Shown piece by piece: positions 1 through 7,154 of a DNA stretch of 33,453 nt. Origin of the DNA: Porphyrobacter sp. CACIAM 03H1 (GTDB lineage Bacteria > Pseudomonadota > Alphaproteobacteria > Sphingomonadales > Sphingomonadaceae); the NCBI RefSeq assembly GCF_002215495.1, contig NZ_CP021378.1, positions 3,491,571 to 3,525,023 on the forward strand, read 5' to 3'. The position numbers and the translations under genes are program-made. The notes beneath the pieces were generated by a model that saw nothing but the letters and a program-made list of their open reading frames with translations, ran no database searches and had not been told where the DNA came from. Within the stretch, counting starts at the first letter, position 1. Each line of letters starts with the position of its first letter.

Positions 1-40
1 GAGCCAAGACCTGCCACCCAGCGAATTTCTGTCCGACCAA

Positions 41-1459
41 TTAGTCGGGTGTCCAGCCAGCTCCCAGAGCTAGGTGGACGTTAGCCCATGCCTCGCGCTG
101 GTTTGCTTCGGCAGCCAAGCTGCTGGCCACTGCGGCGAGGAGATCCGCCTCCGCTTCGGCCAGCTCGAAGGCACTGGCCGCACCGGCGCGCGCGCGGGCG
201 CGGACCGTGGCGGCGGCGCGACCGGCGGCGCTGTGGGCGGCCTCGGCCGAGGCGGCGGCGCTGCGGGCGCTACGCCATGCGTCGATCGCGCCGTCGGCTT
301 CCTCGAGCGCGGCGAGAAGGCTTCCCTGCCACTGCGCGGCCGCCGCCTCGCTCGCGGCATCGGAGGCGCGGATGCGCGCGCGCACCTGGCCCAGGTTGAA
401 GATCCCCCAGTTGATCGAAGGCCCGATGGAAAAGCGGAAGGCTCCGGCTTCGTCGAGCGCGCCCGGCGCGGCCAGCAAACTCGTGCCCGCACCCAAGGAC
501 AGACTGGGATAGAGCGCCGCGCGCGAGGCACCGGCGCGCTCGAAGGCGGCGATCAGGCGCGCTTCGGCGATCTGCACGTCGGGGCGCAGGCGGAGAAGCT
601 GGCGCGGGTCGCCGACAGTCAACGCTTGCGGGGTTGCGGGCGTGCGGGAGACGCCCGCCGCAAAGGCCCGCGCACTGCCGACCGGGTCCTCGCCGGTCAG
701 CACCGCGATCCGCCGCAGGGCATTGCGGGCGGCAAGGTCGAGCAGCGGCAGCTCGCCCGCGGTCTCGGCGCGCAGGCGTTCGAGCGGGGCGACGTCGCTC
801 GCCGTTGCCGCACCCCTCGCGGCCCGGCTGGCACCGACCGCGAGCATCCGGTCCATCGCATCGAGCCGCCGGCGCAGGAGCGATGCGAGCTGCTCCGCCC
901 GCACAAGATCGAGCCACGCGCGCACCACCTGCGCGGCGACCGCCGCCTCGGCGCGGCGGCGCTCCCACAGGGCAGCGTCGGCTTCCGCTCCGGCCGCGCG
1001 GGCATTGGCGGCGCTGCCGCCGGCGAGGTCGATCTCCCAGGCGAAATCGACGCCGAGATTGGCGATGGTCTGATCCGGAAAGGGCTCGGGCGTGATGAAC
1101 ACCGGAGGCTGGGCCTGCGAGGATTCGCGCAGGCGCTGCACCCCGGCGCCCGCCCCGCCGCTCACCCCGCGCGCGCGGCGTGCCTCGCGTGCCAGCGCGC
1201 GGGCGGCCCTGAGGTTGGCATCGGCGGCGACCAGATCGTGATTGGCCGCAAGCGCACGCGCCACCAGCGTGTCGAGCTCGGCCGAACCGAAGGCGTGCCA
1301 CCAGTCGAGCCGGACCTCGCCGACCGCGATGGCCGGATCATCGACCGACCAGGCCGCAGGCGGCGGCGGGGCGACGGGGAGCGGCGGGGGCGAGCCTGCG
1401 CATCCGGCGAGCAGCGCGGCGCCGAGCGAGAGGGCGAGAAGGCGGGAGGAGACGGTCAT
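41..1459 (-). CDS. RND efflux outer-membrane factor, NodT/OprM type lipoprotein
   Basis: This 472-residue protein is the outer-membrane channel of a tripartite efflux pump; it would carry substrates from the periplasm across the outer membrane. The N-terminus is a lipoprotein signal with the lipobox LLAGC (Cys20), followed by a Pro-rich linker. The body is Ala/Arg-rich with two long helical repeats, including LDWWHAFGSAELD near the start and LRPDVQIAEARL in the second half, both typical of the TolC/NodT family. Length is normal for the family. It is the last gene of the operon and starts 24 bases after the pump gene ends. GGAG lies about 11 bases before the ATG, a rather long spacing. Function is assigned by family; the substrate is unknown. 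A weak inverted repeat overlaps the stop codon but lacks a U-tract. Confidence 0.93.
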   Translation of the reverse strand: MTVSSRLLALSLGAALLAGCAGSPPPLPVAPPPPAAWSVDDPAIAVGEVRLDWWHAFGSAELDTLVARALAANHDLVAADANLRAARALAREARRARGVSGGAGAGVQRLRESSQAQPPVFITPEPFPDQTIANLGVDFAWEIDLAGGSAANARAAGAEADAALWERRRAEAAVAAQVVRAWLDLVRAEQLASLLRRRLDAMDRMLAVGASRAARGAATASDVAPLERLRAETAGELPLLDLAARNALRRIAVLTGEDPVGSARAFAAGVSRTPATPQALTVGDPRQLLRLRPDVQIAEARLIAAFERAGASRAALYPSLSLGAGTSLLAAPGALDEAGAFRFSIGPSINWGIFNLGQVRARIRASDAASEAAAAQWQGSLLAALEEADGAIDAWRSARSAAASAEAAHSAAGRAAATVRARARAGAASAFELAEAEADLLAAVASSLAAEANQREAWANVHLALGAGWTPD

Positions 1460-1483
1460 TGAGGTAAACTCCGGAACAGGGCG

Positions 1484-4400
1484 TCAGGCGGCGCTCGCGG
1501 CCTGCCGCTCGCGGAACAGCAGGATGTAGAGCGCGGGGATCAGGACGAGGGTGATGAGCGTGCCCAGCGCGAGCCCGCCGATCATCGCCGCCGCCATCGG
1601 TCGCCACAGGGCGCCGCCGAACAGGAACAGCGGGACGAGGCCGGTGATGCAGGTGAGCTTGGTCATCACGATCGGGCGCAGGCGCACGGCAGCGGCGGCG
1701 GCGACCGCATCGGCCAGGCCAAGCCCGGCCTCGCGTTCCTCCTGCACCCGTTCGAGCAGCAGCACCGCATTGTTGACGATGATTCCGGCAAGCGCGAGCA
1801 GGCCGAGCGTGGCGGTGAAGCTCATCGCCTCGCCGCTCAGCTTGAGTCCAACCGAGGCGCCGATCAGCACGAAGGGGATCGAGGCCATGATGATCGCCGT
1901 CTTCCTGAGTGATCCGAACTGCCACAGGAACAGCCCCGCCATGCCGAGGAGGGCGAGCGGGAAATATTGCTCGATGCCCGCATTGGCATCGGCCGCCTCC
2001 TCGATGTCGCCGCCGAGCTCCAGCCGGTGGCCGGGGGCGAGCTTGAGGTCGTCGATCGCGGGCTGCACCGCATCGACGATCCCCTGCGAGGTCATGCCCG
2101 GCGCGCGTGCGGTGACGGTGATGACCGGGCTCTGGTCGCGGCGCAGCAGCACGCTCGGCTGGTCGGCGAGGCGGATCTCGGCGATCTCGTGCAGGGCAAC
2201 CGCGCCTTTGGTGCCGAACACCGGCAGTGCGCCGAGCCGTTCGGGCAGGGTGCGGTCGGCGGCGGGCGCGCGCAGCACCACCGGCACCTGCGCCTCGCCC
2301 TGGCGCAGCATGGTGACGGGGAGGCCACTGGTCGCGGTTTCGAGCGCGCGGGCGACCGCCGCCGAACTCACCCCGGCGGCGAGCGCGCGGGCCTGATCGA
2401 TCTCGACCGCGAGGCGCACGATCCGCCCCTCGCCGTCGTCGCGCACGTCCTCCGCGCCCGGCACCCTCCCGAGCGCCTGTTTAAGCGCCGCGGCACCGCG
2501 TTCGAGTTCGGCGCGGTCGGGGCCGGTCAGGCGGAACACCGCGGTGTTGGCCTCGGAAACGCCGAGCGAGAAGCGCTTGGGCTCGATCCGGGCTTCGGGG
2601 AAGCGCTCGCCCAGCACCTTGCGCAGCCGCGCCACCACCGCAGGGGCATCGGCCCCTTCGGCGAGGTTGACGATGCCATAGGCCCGGTGCGGCGCGGCAA
2701 GCGGCGGGTTCAGGCCGAGGATGAAGCGCGGGCCGCCGTCGTTGACATAGACCACGTTGCTTTCGATCTCGGGGAAGGCCTTGCGATCGGCCAGCAGGGC
2801 GGAGGCTTTCTGTGCCACATCCAGCGTCGCGCGGGTCGAGGCCCCGGGGGCGAGCTCGATCGGCACCTGCACCTGCGGGCGCGCGCTCTCGGACAGGAGT
2901 TCGGACGGGATCGTCGCAAACAGGCCGAGCGAGAGCGCCAGCAGCCCGGCCATCGCGCCCGCCACCAGCGAGGGATGCGCGATCACCTGCCGGACCTTGC
3001 CTTCATACCAGCCGCGCACCCGGGCGAGCCAGCCGCTGTCCCCGTGGGCATCGTCATGCGCGCCCGCGAACATCTCGGCCATCAGCGGGGTTACGGTGAG
3101 CGCGAGCAGGAGCGACAGCAGCAGCGTGACCGCGAGCACGATGGCGAGGCTGCGCATGTATTCGGCGGTGTCGCTGACCCCGGCGGCAAGCGGCGCGAAG
3201 GCGAAGATGATCGCGAGGCTCGAGGTGAGCAGCGGCGCGGCCATGGTGTGCCCAGCCGCAATCGCCGCCGCACGCCTGTCTTCGCCCAGCATCAGGCGGC
3301 GCTGGTAATCCTCCACCACCACGATCCCGTTGTCGACGAACAGGCCGAGCGCGATGATCACCGCCGCGATCGAGACCATGTGGAGCTCGATGCCGAGCAG
3401 GCGCATGACGAGCAGCGTCCCCATCACCGTCAGCGGCACGATCACGCCGGTCACCAGCCCTGCGCGCCAGCCGAGGAACAGCACCACCACCAGCATCACC
3501 ACTGCCACGGTCTCGAGGAAGGTCTGGCCGACCTTGGTGAGATCGTGCGCCACCACTTCGGACTGGTCGGTGACGCTGGCGAGCTTCATCCCAGCGGGCA
3601 GATCGGCGGAAACCTCGGCGATGCGCGCGTCGAGCCGGTCGGCGAAGCTGAGGACGTTGGAACCGGGGCGCATCGAGATGCCGAGCACCACCGCAGGCTC
3701 GCCGTTGAAGAGCGCGGCGAGTTCGGGCGGGTCGGCGGGGCCGCGGGCGATGCTGCCGAGCGCGCTGAGCGGCAGGCTGGTGCCGTCGGGCAGCGCGACG
3801 GGAATGCCGGCGAGGGCGGTTTCGTCCGGCAGGTCGCCGCTCGGCTCGATCGCGAGCAGGCGGCGCCCGGTGTCGATCGCCCCGGCCGAGGCGACGATGT
3901 TGTGCTCGGCAAGCTGCGCGGCGAGGCTGTCGTAGGTGAGGCCCGTGGCGGCGAGGCGCTGCGGGGCGAGTTCGACGAACACCCGCTCGGGCCGGACCCC
4001 GTGGAGCGAGATGCGCTCCACGCCCTCGACCGACTGCAGCCGGTCGCGCGCCGCCTTGGCCCAGTCCTCGAGCTGGCCGGCGCTGTAGCCCTTGCCGGTG
4101 AGCGCGAGGCTGCGCACCGCGACGCGGGCGAACTCGTCGTTGATCACGTAGTCGCTGGTGCCCTCAGGCAGCCCGGCACGGGCCTCGGCGAGCTTGGCAC
4201 GCAGCTTCTGCCAGATCGCGGGCATGCGCGCGGCCGGGGTGCCGTCGTGGAGCGTCACCGTGGTGATCAGCGAGCCGGGGCGCACCGTCGTCTCGATGGT
4301 CTTGATGTCGGCGATCTCGCGCAGCTTGTCCTCGACGGGACGCGCGACGAGCTGTTCCACCCGCGTGCTGCTGGCGCCGGGCAGATAGGCCTCGACGGTT

Positions 4401-4534
4401 GCCACCCGCACCTCGACGAAGGGTTCTTCGGTGGCGGGAAAATCGAGCATGGCGACGAGCCCTGAAAGGAACAGGGCGATGGCGGCGGCAAGGGTGAAGC
4501 GGCTGCGCTTGAGCGCCGCGGCGGTGATCGACAT
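1484..4534 (-). CDS. RND efflux pump, inner-membrane permease subunit
   Basis: This is a proton-driven resistance-nodulation-division transporter of 1016 residues, the normal size for the family. The N-terminal membrane helix is followed by a periplasmic porter domain, and the second half repeats this layout. The fourth-helix region carries VDNGIVVVED (around residue 400) and the matching second-half helix carries VNNAVLLLE (around 920). Asn therefore stands where AcrB has Asp408 and Lys940, a variant common in non-AcrB RND pumps. The frame is open for 96 codons further upstream, but that stretch overlaps the adaptor gene and is low complexity. The ATG at 4532-4534, giving MSITAAALKR, is preceded by AAGGA and lies 31 bases after the adaptor stop. 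It is the middle gene of an adaptor-pump-outer membrane operon. Substrate range cannot be told from sequence. Confidence 0.95.
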   Translation of the reverse strand: MSITAAALKRSRFTLAAAIALFLSGLVAMLDFPATEEPFVEVRVATVEAYLPGASSTRVEQLVARPVEDKLREIADIKTIETTVRPGSLITTVTLHDGTPAARMPAIWQKLRAKLAEARAGLPEGTSDYVINDEFARVAVRSLALTGKGYSAGQLEDWAKAARDRLQSVEGVERISLHGVRPERVFVELAPQRLAATGLTYDSLAAQLAEHNIVASAGAIDTGRRLLAIEPSGDLPDETALAGIPVALPDGTSLPLSALGSIARGPADPPELAALFNGEPAVVLGISMRPGSNVLSFADRLDARIAEVSADLPAGMKLASVTDQSEVVAHDLTKVGQTFLETVAVVMLVVVLFLGWRAGLVTGVIVPLTVMGTLLVMRLLGIELHMVSIAAVIIALGLFVDNGIVVVEDYQRRLMLGEDRRAAAIAAGHTMAAPLLTSSLAIIFAFAPLAAGVSDTAEYMRSLAIVLAVTLLLSLLLALTVTPLMAEMFAGAHDDAHGDSGWLARVRGWYEGKVRQVIAHPSLVAGAMAGLLALSLGLFATIPSELLSESARPQVQVPIELAPGASTRATLDVAQKASALLADRKAFPEIESNVVYVNDGGPRFILGLNPPLAAPHRAYGIVNLAEGADAPAVVARLRKVLGERFPEARIEPKRFSLGVSEANTAVFRLTGPDRAELERGAAALKQALGRVPGAEDVRDDGEGRIVRLAVEIDQARALAAGVSSAAVARALETATSGLPVTMLRQGEAQVPVVLRAPAADRTLPERLGALPVFGTKGAVALHEIAEIRLADQPSVLLRRDQSPVITVTARAPGMTSQGIVDAVQPAIDDLKLAPGHRLELGGDIEEAADANAGIEQYFPLALLGMAGLFLWQFGSLRKTAIIMASIPFVLIGASVGLKLSGEAMSFTATLGLLALAGIIVNNAVLLLERVQEEREAGLGLADAVAAAAAVRLRPIVMTKLTCITGLVPLFLFGGALWRPMAAAMIGGLALGTLITLVLIPALYILLFRERQAASAA

Positions 4535-4565
4535 GGGGCGGTCCTTGGGAGAGGAAGAGGCAGGA

Positions 4566-5636
4566 TCAGCGCTGGGCGCGCTGCGGCCGGACGGTGAGGC
4601 CGGGTTCGAGGAACTCGCCGCCGGCCGCGACCACAAGCTCGCCCGGCGCGAGCTTGCCGGTGACCAGCGCCTGCGACCCGGCAAGGCCCTTGAGCGTGAC
4701 GGGCGCCTGGCGCAGGCGCTTGTCGGCGCCGACCACGAGCACGGCCTCGCTCCCCCCGCGCCCCTTGAGCACGGCCGCCAGGGGAACGCTGACGGCGGCG
4801 CCCGGATCGCTGCGCAGGGCAAGGTCGACCACCAGGCCGGGCGCGGGATCGCCCGCGATCACCGCGAGCACCGCCATCCGCCCGCCCCCGCCGCCGTGGG
4901 CGCGGGCGCTGATGCCGGCGACCCGCGCCTCGCCCGCGCCGCCGGGATGGCGGAAGGCCAGCACATCGCCGGGCCTCAGGGTGCGGGCGAGCGTCTCGGG
5001 CAGGACGACATCGATCAGGCGTTCGCCCGTGCCCTCGATCGCGAAGGCGACCTCGCCGGGTGCGAGCACCGCGCCGAGGCTGGTGCGGCGCTCGGCAATG
5101 ACCCCGCTTACGGGCGCGCGCAGCACACCTTCGGCAGCGTCGCGCCGCGCGGCGGTGGCGGCGGCGCGGGCGGCATCGCTGGCGGCGGCAGCAGCGCGGG
5201 CCTCGCCGCGCGCGGCTTCGAGTTCGGCGTCGGAGGCGGCGGCATCGGCGTGAAGCTTGGCGGCGCGATCGGCGTTGCGGGCGCGTTCCTCGGCGACAAT
5301 GCCGGCCTGACGCGCCTCGGCCTCGGCCTGGCGGCTGCGCAGCTGCGCCGCAGCGGCATCGAGCCGGGCCAGCACCTGGCCTTGCGTGACGCGCGCGCCG
5401 ACATCGACGTAGAGCGCCAGCACGCGGCCACCCTGCGCGGCCGCGACCATCCCCTGGTTCTCGCCGCGCACGGTCCCGATCGCGAGCGCTTCGCCGCCTT
5501 GGGGCGTCGTGACCGGCGCGACCAGCACGGTGCGCGGCAGCGTGGCAGCGGGTTCCTCGCCGCCGCTGCAGGCGGAGAGCGCAAGGGCGAGAGCGGATGC
5601 TGTCACCCCGCTTAATATAAGTGATTGCTTGCTCAC
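4566..5636 (-). CDS. RND efflux periplasmic adaptor (membrane fusion protein), lipoprotein
   Basis: This membrane-fusion protein bridges the RND pump and the outer-membrane channel. It has a lipoprotein signal ending LALSAC (Cys23), a biotinyl-lipoyl-like half motif around GGRVLALYVDVGARV, an Ala-rich alpha-helical hairpin of about 100 residues, and a beta-barrel region with APVSGVIAERR and ATVRG-like strands. The frame also allows a TTG start at 5648, but the GTG at 5634-5636 is preferred. It is preceded by GGAG with a 6-base gap and gives a standard signal peptide, whereas the TTG lies inside the U-tract of a terminator. Product length is 356 residues. It is the first gene of the efflux operon, with the TetR gene upstream on the same strand. 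Transcription must pass or escape the terminator at 5647-5671 unless a promoter overlaps it. Confidence 0.92.
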   Translation of the reverse strand: MSKQSLILSGVTASALALALSACSGGEEPAATLPRTVLVAPVTTPQGGEALAIGTVRGENQGMVAAAQGGRVLALYVDVGARVTQGQVLARLDAAAAQLRSRQAEAEARQAGIVAEERARNADRAAKLHADAAASDAELEAARGEARAAAAASDAARAAATAARRDAAEGVLRAPVSGVIAERRTSLGAVLAPGEVAFAIEGTGERLIDVVLPETLARTLRPGDVLAFRHPGGAGEARVAGISARAHGGGGGRMAVLAVIAGDPAPGLVVDLALRSDPGAAVSVPLAAVLKGRGGSEAVLVVGADKRLRQAPVTLKGLAGSQALVTGKLAPGELVVAAGGEFLEPGLTVRPQRAQR

Positions 5637-5646
5637 ATTTGGCTCC

Positions 5647-5671
5647 AAAAAAAGCCCGCCGGAAAGGCGGG
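5647..5671 (-). terminator. Intrinsic terminator or attenuator between tetR and the efflux operon
   Basis: On the minus strand a 6-bp stem CCCGCC/GGCGGG with loop TTTCC is followed by C and seven T residues. It lies 29 bases after the tetR stop codon. The T-tract ends one or two bases before the GGAG that serves the adaptor GTG start. It has all the parts of a Rho-independent terminator. Because there is almost no room for a promoter between it and the adaptor, it may work as an attenuator that sets how much tetR transcript reaches the efflux genes. Confidence 0.8.
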
Positions 5672-5699
5672 GTGAAAAAGAGGCTCGGGGGGCGCAGCG

Positions 5700-6341
5700 T
5701 CAGGCGCCAGGCTGCGACCCTTCGGTGAAGGCTGCGATGATCATCTGGTTTGCGGCAAGGGTCATCGCGGCGGCGTTCTCCGACGAAAAGGCAAGCCTTC
5801 CGTAGAGCCCGTCATAGAGCGCAAGAATGAGATGGGCGATCACGGTGGCATCGGCGTCCTTGCAGACCTCGCCAGCGTGCTGGCGGCGCTCGAGCAGCGC
5901 GGCCATCGCCTTGACCATCTTGGCGTCGGCGTCTTCGACGACTGCGGCGATCACCGGATTGCGCGCGGCTTCGGCGACGATCTCGAGCTTGAGGCGGGTC
6001 TGTTCGACATAGGCGGGCTCTGCCGCCAGCAGCACGCCGATCGTCTCCAGCCCCTCCCGCAGGCTGCCCGCCTCCTCGACCACCCGCACGAGCGCTAGGT
6101 CCTCGGCAAGGTCGTCCTCAATCAGAGCTTTGACGAGGTCGTCCTTGGCCGGGAAATACTGGTAGAGGTTGGCGACGCTGACGCCTGCCTCGGCGCTGAT
6201 CTCTGCCGTGGTGGCGGCATGGAAGCCCTTGCGCAGGAAGCAGGCGCGCGCGCCATCGAGAATCTGCGCCCGCCGCTGCGCGCGCGCTTCGGAGTTGATG
6301 GGGCGACCCAGCGTGCGCTGGGGGTGAATCGGCTTTCTCAT
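5700..6341 (-). CDS. TetR/AcrR family transcriptional regulator
   Basis: This is a 213-residue repressor of the TetR family, the likely regulator of the efflux operon downstream. The N-terminal DNA-binding domain holds the helix-turn-helix AEISAEAGVSVANLYQYF (about residues 46-63), followed by the usual PAKDDL segment; the rest is an all-helical ligand-binding and dimer domain. The frame is open for another 47 codons upstream, but the ATG at 6339-6341, giving MRKPIHPQRT, is preferred. It places the basic N-terminal arm right before the HTH and leaves the palindrome at 6352-6371 in the leader. Genes of this type commonly repress their own promoter and the adjacent pump, and are released by a pump substrate. 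This role is inferred from position. Confidence 0.92.
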   Translation of the reverse strand: MRKPIHPQRTLGRPINSEARAQRRAQILDGARACFLRKGFHAATTAEISAEAGVSVANLYQYFPAKDDLVKALIEDDLAEDLALVRVVEEAGSLREGLETIGVLLAAEPAYVEQTRLKLEIVAEAARNPVIAAVVEDADAKMVKAMAALLERRQHAGEVCKDADATVIAHLILALYDGLYGRLAFSSENAAAMTLAANQMIIAAFTEGSQPGA

Positions 6342-6351
6342 GACGCTTTCA

Positions 6352-6371
6352 ATAAGTGAACGTTCATTTAT
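6352..6371. promoter_or_regulatory. Palindromic operator, probably bound by the adjacent TetR protein
   Basis: A 20-bp palindrome reads ATAAGTGAACGTTCATTTAT. Its halves match at 9 of 10 positions and the core TGAACGTTCA is perfect. It ends 11 bases upstream of the tetR start codon, where a self-repressing TetR protein would bind. No clear -35/-10 pair was assigned, but AT-rich sequence overlaps the site. Direct binding is inferred. Confidence 0.72.
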
Positions 6372-7154
6372 GTCAAGGACGATGTGGCAAGTGTCGGCAG
6401 AAAAGGGCATTCTGATGCAGCCCACCCAAGGTATCAAGCTGCAGCAGACCGCGAAAAGGTGGTCGGTCCCCTCGCGCGGCAACGCAAAGAGACCGGCCTA
6501 GCGCAGAGGCAGCCGCCTTTTCCTTGCCGCCCTTGCCGACACCGGCGCGCACATAGCCGCCGGTCGCCTCGAGCCTGACCTGCCCAAGATCATGGCCGAT
6601 CCAGAGCTTGCCGGCGAAGCCGCGCTTGTGGTCGATCTTGGCGGGGAAGATGAGAGAGCCGGACTCTACCAGTGCCCCGCAACAAGCAGCGGTGCACATC
6701 AAGTCATCAGCGGGTTAGGTCTCCGGTCCCAAAAGCTGCATGGCAGCTTTCGGCGGATTCAGACGTTCTTTGTTTTGAGCGGGAACGACCGCTTCTGGGT
6801 CGGCGGCCGCCGCTGTCCCGCGCGGGCTACGAATGGCCGCTATTCAAGGTTCGTTCCCCAATACCGGACATTCAGCAACCGACCCCATTCCGGACGTGGG
6901 CCCAAATATTTAGCGCTGTTCAGCCACAGGCACCGAAGGGCTAGCGGTGCCTTTCTGACGACGCGTAGAAATCCAAGCGCGATCCGAACAGACCGAAGCA
7001 TCTTGCCCGTATATTTCGTGTCCAGTTTGAGGATCGAGTTCATCTGCTCAAAGCTGTCATTTTTCATTTGCTTAGTGAACGTTTTCCCATAAATTCGCGC
7101 AGCAACTGAACACGTGAGGTCGCACTTGACGTTGATCCAGCTAGGAGCGCTCGC
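6372..7154. other. Gap of about 780 bases with a broken minus-strand frame and one repeat copy
   Basis: No intact gene was recognised. On the minus strand about 6500-6670 reads protein-like (for example LWIGHDLGQVRLEATGGYV) but has no convincing start or family match, so it may be a relic. A copy of the dispersed intergenic repeat lies at 6727-6813 and its tail continues to about 6905. The last 70 bases before the next gene carry AGTGAACGTT at 7074-7083, which matches half of the tetR palindrome. A possible weak promoter there is TTGCTT, a 16-base spacer, then TAAATT. Confidence 0.5.
6727..6813 (+). repeat. Dispersed intergenic repeat, copy A
   Basis: This copy shares an ordered series of blocks with 10153-10239 and 13875-13962. 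The blocks are CCC(A/G)AAA near the start, a CGGCGGA-like block, an ACGTT block, then GAACGAC, a short variable stretch, TCTGGG and a GC(A/C)GCCGCC-like end. Beyond the core, copies A and C also share CGCGCGGG and CGTTCCCC. Identity was judged by eye. Confidence 0.6.

Noticed and set aside
41..62. Inverted repeat at the outer-membrane factor stop as a terminator
   Set aside because: The stem is only about 5 bp and no T-tract follows on the minus strand.
74..1462. Long plus-strand open frame of 462 codons opposite the outer-membrane factor
   Set aside because: It is antisense to a clearly recognisable efflux gene and has low-complexity Arg/Gly-rich translation, as expected opposite high-GC coding sequence.
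1967..4465. Plus-strand open frame of 832 codons opposite the RND pump
   Set aside because: The His/Arg/Glu-rich translation has no domain, and the opposite strand encodes a conserved transporter.
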